45,701 nucleotides of DNA from Lachnospiraceae bacterium (GTDB lineage: Bacteria > Bacillota > Clostridia > Lachnospirales > Lachnospiraceae), in assembly GCA_017548765.1 (NCBI GenBank), contig JAFYZH010000082.1, positions 1 to 45,701 of the forward strand, in the 5' to 3' direction. Each line of letters starts with the position of its first letter. The first letter of the stretch is position 1. The notes under the pieces are model-generated. The model saw only the letters and a program-made list of their open reading frames with translations, was not told the DNA's origin and did not search any database. A program made the position numbers and the translations under genes. Shown piece after piece: positions 40,894-45,701 of the stretch.

Positions 40894-41685
40894 ATGGAAC
40901 GAAAGATCGTTTTTTTAGATATTGACGGGACACTGGTCCCGGAGCGAAGCGCTTACATTCCCGAAAGCGCCCGCGCGGCGATCGCCCGCGCGCAGGAGCA
41001 GGGACACCTGGTCTTCATCAACACTGGGCGCGCCTGGTCGAACATGGACGCATTCCTCTTCGACACACCGTTCGACGGCTTCATCTGCGGCTGCGGCACC
41101 TACATCGTCTACCGCGGCGAAGTCCTGCTGCATAAGGTGCTCTCCAAGCGTGCTTGCCGAAGCATTTACCGCTCTGCCCTAAGCTGCGGCATGGACTTCA
41201 TGGGCGAGGCCGATCACGGTCTCTACTGTGATCTGTCTACGTATTCGACGCAGGAGGCGCGCGATTTCATCGCCGACCTGAAGACACGTTACGACCTGAA
41301 GGACGACACCCCGGCCTCGCAGATGCGCTTCGACAAATTCATCACCTGGACCGGTATAAACGGCGACCTGAAGCGTTTCGTAGAGGAAGTCAGCCCGTAC
41401 GTCACCTACACCGACCGTGGCGGCATCTTCAGCGAGTACGTGCCCTGCGGCTACACGAAAGCCACCGGCATCGACTTCGTCCTCGACAAACTCGGCCTCT
41501 CCGTCGACAACACCTATGCCATCGGCGACGGCCCCAACGACCTGCCCATGCTGCGCCACGTCGCCCACCCCATCGTCATGGGCAATTCCTCCCCCGCCTC
41601 GATGTTCGACGAAGCCGAATACGTCACCACCGACATCCTGGAAGACGGGATCGCAAACGCATTCGACAAATTTATCTTGAAATAA
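40894..41685 (+). CDS. Cof-type HAD-IIB sugar phosphatase
   Basis: 263 aa. Motif I is FLDIDGTLV (Asp9, Asp11), motif II is the NTGR segment (VFINTGRAW), and motif IV is IGDGPNDLPML, with a C2B cap between them (about 85-190). These are soluble Mg-dependent phosphatases acting on sugar phosphates or flavin precursors; substrate unknown. The start is taken at the ATG at 40894 after AAAGGAT; a long in-frame extension upstream (from 40639) overlaps murI on the other strand and has no family similarity. A strong terminator follows. Confidence 0.92.
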   Translation: MERKIVFLDIDGTLVPERSAYIPESARAAIARAQEQGHLVFINTGRAWSNMDAFLFDTPFDGFICGCGTYIVYRGEVLLHKVLSKRACRSIYRSALSCGMDFMGEADHGLYCDLSTYSTQEARDFIADLKTRYDLKDDTPASQMRFDKFITWTGINGDLKRFVEEVSPYVTYTDRGGIFSEYVPCGYTKATGIDFVLDKLGLSVDNTYAIGDGPNDLPMLRHVAHPIVMGNSSPASMFDEAEYVTTDILEDGIANAFDKFILK

Positions 41686-41707
41686 TGGCCGCAAACTACC
41701 TGGTCAG

Positions 41708-41749
41708 AACCCCACCTGAACTCGCTTTTTCAAGCTTCCGGGTGGGGTT
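41708..41749 (+). terminator. Terminator of the Cof-type HAD gene
   Basis: AACCCCACC (41708-41716) pairs with GGTGGGGTT (41741-41749), with inner GAA/TTC and GC pairings, followed by TTCTTTTG. Confidence 0.88.
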
Positions 41750-41774
41750 TTCTTTTGCGTTTACGTTTTTCAGC

Positions 41775-42161
41775 CTGCGCTCCGCGAGCACATGGCGGAC
41801 GCAGACCGGTTTTTAACTTCGGCCATCGCAGCCTCTATCTCCGGCCGAGGCGTTTCGTGATTGCGATCGCAAGGCGGGCATTGATCGAGCTGTAGATCAT
41901 CTTCGCGAGAGAGGATCCGGATCAGGGGCAAAAACCGAATCTCCGAGATCGGTTTTTGCGTTCGCTGAGGTCGTTTTCGCGTCAGGCGGGAGCCTGGCGC
42001 TATCAAGAAAACGGCCGAAGTCGAAAAGGAACCCCTGAAATCCGGATCCGGTTCGAGCGACTAGATGATCACAGCGCAGTGAACCTGCCCGCCGGTGATC
42101 GCATCACGAAGTAAACAAACCGGCCGGAGCAGAATCCTGCCCCGGCCGAAGTTCAAAACCG
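41775..42161. other. Large nested foldback; candidate structured RNA or foldback element
   Basis: Seven colinear helices pair the two halves: 41807-41824 with 42144-42161 (17 of 18 bp), 41839-41846 with 42122-42129, 41854-41868 with 42097-42110 (14 bp, one bulge), 41873-41880 with 42086-42093, 41889-41902 with 42063-42075 (13 bp, one bulge), 41903-41906 with 42057-42060, and 41913-41928 with 42032-42049 (16 bp, AA bulge). The tip carries two hairpins: 41929-41938 with 41949-41958, and 41972-41987 with 41992-42013. A further hairpin (41775-41804) abuts the left end. About 80 bp of long-range pairing in nested order is far beyond chance. The right arm ends exactly at the stop codon of the serine-hydrolase gene. 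Confidence 0.7.
42121..42148 (-). terminator. Terminator of the serine-hydrolase operon
   Basis: CGGCCGG (42121-42127) with CCGGCCG (42142-42148) and GCAG with CTGC inside, one A-C mismatch, AATC loop. On the minus strand it is followed by GTTTGTTTAC. It uses sequence that also pairs in the large foldback, so the two structures exclude each other. Confidence 0.8.
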
Positions 42162-43298
42162 TCACTCTCCGAACACCATGTCGCGGAGCGTGGGATGAAT
42201 ATTTCCATAGCTGTAGCCGTGGTTGCGGACGTGTTCGATGTAGACCAGTGCGGTCTTCGATGCTGTGTCCATGGTCACGCAACTGCCGGCGGCGCCGTCC
42301 CAGCCGAACACGCCGGCGGGCGATGTCGATCCGATCTTCGCGGGCTCCATGAGTACCTGCATTCCGATACCGTAGCCATAGCCGACGCGGCCCATCGTCG
42401 TCGCGATATCGCGGCGGGATGCCTCGCCGAGCAGGTTCTTCTTGATCAATTCAACACTTTCGGGACGCAGGATCTTCGCTCCGTTCGCCGCGGTTCCACC
42501 GCAGGCGAGCATGTCGCCCAGGCGCGCGTAGTCCTCAGCACAACTGATCAGGCCTGCACCGCCGCTCTCGTAAGCCTCCGAAAGCTGGTAGTTGCAAGTC
42601 TGCTCCATGGTGACGATCTCGCCGCGCTCATTGCAGATCCACTGCTGCGCCAGACGCGGCAGGCCCGCATTGTCCGGCTTCGCGAAGAAGGTGTTTGTCA
42701 TGCCGACCGGCTCCCAGATCGTCTTCTTCAGGTACTCGCCGAAGGACATGCCGCTGGCCACCTCGATCACGGCAGCGACCACATCGTGGCTCAGGCTGTA
42801 CAAAAAGTGTGAGCCCGGCTCGAATTTCAGCGGTGATTCGGTAAATGCGTCCACGATCTCGCGGGTCGTGGCCTGCGGGCCACGCTCCTTCAAAACGCGG
42901 ACGATGCCCGGCCGCGCCAGGTCATAATCCAGACCCGACTGCATGGACACCAGATGCCAGATCAGCAGCTGCGTCTTCGCAGGAACTGCGCCGTCCGGAG
43001 TCTCCACCATCAGGTCGTTATAGGCAGGCAGATATTTGCCGACAGGATCGGAAAGCGAAACCTTGCCCTGCTCCACGAGGGTCATCAGCACCGTCATGGT
43101 CTGCACCTTCGTCATGGAAAACATAATGTAGAGCTGGTCCTGCGACACTGCCTGCGTACGCGCGGCATCGGCCGTGCCCGCTGTGTGGCGGTAGACCTGC
43201 TTATGGTCCTGCATCACGATACAGTCGACCGAAGGCACGCCGCCCTCGACCAGGCTGTCCAAATACTCTGTTATCTTCTGAAGATCGATCTCTTTCAT
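42162..43298 (-). CDS. Beta-lactamase/DD-peptidase-family serine hydrolase
   Basis: 378 aa, class C beta-lactamase-like fold. The nucleophile motif is SMTK (FSMTKVQTM, about 61-64), the second motif is YSLSHD (tyrosine of YxN type), and the third KTG-like motif is GWDGAAG. No signal peptide or membrane segment is seen, so it is probably cytoplasmic and acts as an esterase or peptidase rather than a resistance enzyme. GGAGG is 6 nt before the ATG at 43298; the longer frame to 43316 lacks support. It is last in an operon with a PLDc_N protein and an ABC-2 exporter, 29 nt after the permease gene. Confidence 0.9.
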   Translation of the reverse strand: MKEIDLQKITEYLDSLVEGGVPSVDCIVMQDHKQVYRHTAGTADAARTQAVSQDQLYIMFSMTKVQTMTVLMTLVEQGKVSLSDPVGKYLPAYNDLMVETPDGAVPAKTQLLIWHLVSMQSGLDYDLARPGIVRVLKERGPQATTREIVDAFTESPLKFEPGSHFLYSLSHDVVAAVIEVASGMSFGEYLKKTIWEPVGMTNTFFAKPDNAGLPRLAQQWICNERGEIVTMEQTCNYQLSEAYESGGAGLISCAEDYARLGDMLACGGTAANGAKILRPESVELIKKNLLGEASRRDIATTMGRVGYGYGIGMQVLMEPAKIGSTSPAGVFGWDGAAGSCVTMDTASKTALVYIEHVRNHGYSYGNIHPTLRDMVFGE

Positions 43299-43327
43299 CG
43301 TAAACCTCCGATACATTTATTTTCCGG

Positions 43328-44128
43328 TCAATCGACCGATTTGCGTTTCATTAAGATCGTGCTCAGCACGAACAGTACGACGATCACGACCAGCGTGACG
43401 ACGAACGGCACGGCAAAATCTCCCATCGCGTACTCGTAACGGTCCTCATAGCCTTTCTGCAGCAGCAGTCCCGGCGAAGAGATCCGTCCGGGCAGGACTT
43501 TCGCGACCTTCGGGAACATACCGAAGACCAGATCCAGTCCCAGTACCGTGACCATGGACACCAGTACGCCCGAAAACTCCTTCCACAAAACGGAGAAGAA
43601 AACCAGCAGAGCCACGATGAACAGGCTGTACAGGTAGAACATGGCCGTCATATCCCAAACGCGGCGCATCAGTTCGTCTTCCGTGCCCCAGTAGTACTCG
43701 GTGTACATGAGAGTCACGCCGAAATACACGGCATAGCCGGCCGTCCACACCAGGATCAGCTGGATCGCCTTACCCCAGAGGATGGTGGTCTTCTTCAGGC
43801 CCTTCGTCACCATCGGGGTCAATGTATGCGCTCCATATTCTTTCGTGAAAATGTTTCCGAACATCAACACGAAGACCAACAGCGGGATCCAGATATTCTT
43901 CGCAAACTGCTCCCACGACGTCAGCGCCGTAATGGTAGGCGGATCATACACGATGCCCATATCCTTCATCTGATCCTGCATCATCTCGATGAGCATAGGA
44001 GTCAGTTTCGCAGTGATGGGGTTCATCAGGCCGACGCCGAAGCACACGATCAGGAAGATGATCAGGCGCCCGTTGCGCCAGCTATCGGTAAATTCCTTTC
44101 GGATCCAGGTAAACAATACATTATTCAT
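43328..44128 (-). CDS. ABC-2 type exporter permease
   Basis: 266 aa with six hydrophobic helices (about 20-38, 80-98, 115-140, 160-182, 186-206, 238-258) and the cytoplasmic FTKEYGAHTLTPMVTKG segment, which corresponds to the coupling region (exporter family of the ABC-2/NatB/BcrB type). It should form a homodimer driven by the ATPase encoded immediately upstream, whose gene overlaps by 8 nt. The substrate is unknown; related systems export peptide antibiotics, ions or lipids. Confidence 0.9.
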   Translation of the reverse strand: MNNVLFTWIRKEFTDSWRNGRLIIFLIVCFGVGLMNPITAKLTPMLIEMMQDQMKDMGIVYDPPTITALTSWEQFAKNIWIPLLVFVLMFGNIFTKEYGAHTLTPMVTKGLKKTTILWGKAIQLILVWTAGYAVYFGVTLMYTEYYWGTEDELMRRVWDMTAMFYLYSLFIVALLVFFSVLWKEFSGVLVSMVTVLGLDLVFGMFPKVAKVLPGRISSPGLLLQKGYEDRYEYAMGDFAVPFVVTLVVIVVLFVLSTILMKRKSVD

Positions 44129-45017
44129 GCTTCGTCACCTCCATAAACAGATCCTCCAGGGAGGTTTCGGCACGCTCCACTTTCAGCACCGGAATGTTGT
44201 TTCCGGACAGGAAGGCCATGACCTTCAGCATCTCGTCGTCATTGCCCGTAAGGGTAACGACCTGCTCTCCGGACACTTTCGCATTCGGAAAATGCGCACA
44301 GAGTGCCTCCGTGCCCGCCGGGTTAAGCGTCTCGACCAGGAACTCTCCGTTGCTCTTCAGCGTGCGGACCTGATCGATGGTGCCCTCCAGGGCGATCACG
44401 CCGTCCTTCAAAAACGCGACGTCCGTGCAGATGCGCTCGACATCCGACAAAATGTGCGTGGAAAACAGGACCGTCGTCTCCTCGCGGACCTCCTTCAGGA
44501 TGTCCAGGATCTCTTTACGGCCCACCGGGTCCAGGGCCGACGTCGGCTCATCGCAGATGAGCAGCTTCGGCCGGTTGATCAGCGCCTGGGCGATGCCGAG
44601 CCGCTGCTTCATACCACGCGAAAAGCCCTTGATCCGGTGCTTTTCGCCCGCCAGTCCCACGCGCTCCAGAAGTTCCTCTGCGCGTGTCTTCGTCGTTTTA
44701 TCCGACAGTCCGCAGATCCTCCCGCAGAGCGCGAGATACTCGCGCGTCGTGAGGAACGAATAAAACTCCGGCACATCCGGAAGGTATCCGATCCCACGGT
44801 TGGTGTCGGTATTTCCGTAGGTCACCCGCTCGCCGTCCACGAGGATGGTGCCCGCATCGGCCTCGAGCAGCCCCAGCACCATCTTCATGGTCGTCGTCTT
44901 ACCCGCTCCGTTCGTCCCGACGAAACCGTAGATGCTGTTCTTCGGAACGTGGAAATTCAGGCCCTTGATGACCTCTTTATCTCCAAAACGCTTATAAAGC
45001 CCTTCGATCGAAAGCAT
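44121..45017 (-). CDS. ABC-2 type exporter ATP-binding subunit
   Basis: 298 aa: ABC domain (1-215) with Walker A GTNGAGKTT (about 33-41), FSRGMKQRLGIAQALI as signature region, Walker [14 protein letters not shown] and the FSTHILSD switch, then a C-terminal domain (about 215-298) usual in CcmA/BcrA-type ATPases. GAGGAGG precedes the ATG at 45017; one base separates it from the stop of the PLDc_N gene (TAACATG), and its own 3' end overlaps the permease. The frame continues further up, but those residues are the ribosome binding site region. Confidence 0.93.
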   Translation of the reverse strand: MLSIEGLYKRFGDKEVIKGLNFHVPKNSIYGFVGTNGAGKTTTMKMVLGLLEADAGTILVDGERVTYGNTDTNRGIGYLPDVPEFYSFLTTREYLALCGRICGLSDKTTKTRAEELLERVGLAGEKHRIKGFSRGMKQRLGIAQALINRPKLLICDEPTSALDPVGRKEILDILKEVREETTVLFSTHILSDVERICTDVAFLKDGVIALEGTIDQVRTLKSNGEFLVETLNPAGTEALCAHFPNAKVSGEQVVTLTGNDDEMLKVMAFLSGNNIPVLKVERAETSLEDLFMEVTKHE

Positions 45018-45018
45018 G

Positions 45019-45261
45019 TTACTCCTCCTCTTTACCAAGGACGATGTACAGGATCGGGCCGATGATCGAGAACACGCAGCTCACCACGATCCAAAGGACG
45101 CGGTTACCCGTCTTATAATGATCATGCTTCAGGATATGCACGAGAGCATATGCCATCAGTCCGAATTGTACCAGGATCAGCGGAATAAGTAAGGGCAGGT
45201 AATCCCCGATCTCAAATTCTGCCGCCTTCGCGGTCAATGTCATCCAATTTGCATTCATCAT
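45019..45261 (-). CDS. PLDc_N-domain membrane protein
   Basis: 80 aa with two membrane helices (about 22-44 and 55-74). The YALVHILKHDHYKTGNRVLW stretch and SIIGPILYIVLGKEEE end are the PLDc_N (cardiolipin-synthase N-terminal type) pattern, found alone as small proteins in many bacitracin-like ABC exporter operons. Its role there is not defined; it may be a subunit or stabiliser of the exporter. Two adjacent ATG codons (45261 and 45258) follow GGAGG by 6 and 9 nt; the first is used here. First gene of the exporter operon. Confidence 0.88.
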   Translation of the reverse strand: MMNANWMTLTAKAAEFEIGDYLPLLIPLILVQFGLMAYALVHILKHDHYKTGNRVLWIVVSCVFSIIGPILYIVLGKEEE

Positions 45262-45344
45262 AGAACACCTCCAAAATACCGATAAGGTCGACTCCTCGGT
45301 CGCCTTCCACCTGTATTCTCCCCCAAAAGGCCGAACACGTAAAC

Positions 45345-45393
45345 GAACCGGCGGTTGATTTCGGCGCTTTTTTCCGTACTCAACCGTCGGTTG
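45345..45393. repeat. Two small palindromes after the alpha/beta hydrolase gene
   Basis: AACC-GGC-GGTT (45346-45356) and CAACCG-T-CGGTTG (45381-45393) lie 7-55 nt downstream of the hydrolase stop on the minus strand. The outer one is followed on the minus strand by CGTTTACG, so the pair may be a weak terminator. The interval 45262-45399 otherwise contains only the leader of the PLDc_N gene; I could not identify a convincing promoter. Confidence 0.4.
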
Positions 45394-45399
45394 ACCTGT

Positions 45400-45701
45400 T
45401 TATTCCACGACCTTATCGTACCAGGTGCCGTCGCTGAGCGCCCGCCGTAAGAAACGGTCCGCCTCACCGGCCAGTTCTTCCACCAGGTCCGTGTCAATAT
45501 TGTGGCCGCACTCGGAGTAGATCACCAGTTTGCAGTGCGGCAGGCAGCGCGCGGTGCGCACCATCAGCTCCGGCGTGCTGATCGGGTCGTCGACACCGCC
45601 CAGGATCAGCGTAGGCGTCTGAATGGTCTTCAGCGCCTCGCAGAGATTCTCCTCGTTCTGCAGTCGCATAAGCGGACGACCGTACTCGATCGCCTTCTCC
45701 A
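45400..45701 (-). CDS. Alpha/beta hydrolase, C-terminal part (5' end beyond window)
   Basis: The frame is open to the window edge; 99 C-terminal residues are visible. TPTLILGGVDDPIST (acid aspartate loop) and IYSECGHNIDTD (catalytic histidine) are the last two parts of the catalytic triad of alpha/beta-hydrolase fold proteins; the nucleophile elbow lies outside. The internal ATG at 45669 is not the start because conserved sequence (EYGRPL) continues before it. It is co-oriented with the ABC exporter operon, 138 nt upstream. Substrate unknown. Confidence 0.85.
   Translation of the reverse strand, partial: EKAIEYGRPLMRLQNEENLCEALKTIQTPTLILGGVDDPISTPELMVRTARCLPHCKLVIYSECGHNIDTDLVEELAGEADRFLRRALSDGTWYDKVVE

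Larger units (their letters stand above)
41686..42161. other. 476-bp non-coding interval: terminator plus foldback region
   Basis: It holds the terminator of the HAD gene (41708-41758), a hairpin and a very large nested foldback (41775-42161), and the terminator of the convergent serine-hydrolase gene (42121-42148) inside the right arm of the foldback. No reading frame in it looks coding. Confidence 0.75.

Noticed and set aside
41770-42006. A 78-codon minus-strand frame in the foldback interval
   Set aside because: Its sequence is explained by the inverted-repeat structure; there is no ribosome binding site or recognisable domain.
41807-42161. Insertion sequence with terminal inverted repeats
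   Set aside because: The outer 18-bp arms look like terminal repeats, but no transposase and no target-site duplication are visible. It remains possible that it is a transposase-less foldback element.

Overview
This 45.7 kb window (by eye about 53% GC) looks like a chromosomal segment of a Gram-positive anaerobe of the class Clostridia, most probably Lachnospiraceae-like. The evidence is strong AGGAGG ribosome binding sites, sigma-A type promoters that nearly all have 17-bp spacers, lipoprotein signal peptides, a LytR-CpsA-Psr protein, an argJ-type cyclic arginine pathway, and small zinc-ribbon/SHOCT proteins. This assignment is inferred from gene content, not from a search. I saw no transposase, integrase, CRISPR array, rRNA or tRNA.

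Layout. 1-6.4 kb: 3' part of an acyl-CoA ligase gene, two paralogous zinc-ribbon membrane proteins, a small helical protein with a HAD phosphatase, an ABC-F ATPase and a 68-aa protein. 6.7-12.5 kb: M18 aminopeptidase and LCP protein, divergent from argG and a DUF1846 gene. 12.5-17.5 kb: a minus-strand operon encoding a soluble sugar-sensor-like diguanylate cyclase, a GT2-GtrA glycosyltransferase, a phosphodiester glycosidase and two small membrane proteins. 17.5-21.6 kb: a GNAT-argJ-argB-argD operon with a twin palindromic operator candidate, followed by 64-bp tandem repeats. 21.9-25 kb: clpX and mgtE separated by a 167-nt element that folds as a four-helix junction. 25-29.7 kb: an ArsR regulator, a lipoprotein, and a split Zn/Cd-type export system (HMA protein, P1B ATPase, AEC transporter). 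29.7-32 kb: a polar amino-acid ABC importer whose binding protein is circularly permuted. 32-40.7 kb: murI followed by three adaptor lipoproteins, a 918-aa FtsX-type permease and two ATPases, one fused to an AbrB-like domain. 40.9-45.7 kb: a Cof-type HAD, a 390-bp foldback region, a serine hydrolase/ABC-2 exporter operon with a PLDc_N protein, and the 3' part of an alpha/beta-hydrolase gene.

How genes work together. The arginine genes are split between two transcription units, and argC, argF and argH are absent here. The first gene of the argJBD unit is a GNAT protein that may prime the acetyl cycle. The GGDEF operon links a ligand-binding cyclase to cell-surface glycan functions. The 32-40 kb operon resembles a MacAB/Lol-type tripartite machine rebuilt with three lipid-anchored adaptors.

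The most unusual signals are the nested foldback at 41.8-42.16 kb, the four-way-junction element at 23.4-23.6 kb, the permuted binding protein, the ABC-AbrB fusion and the 64-bp palindromic tandem repeats.
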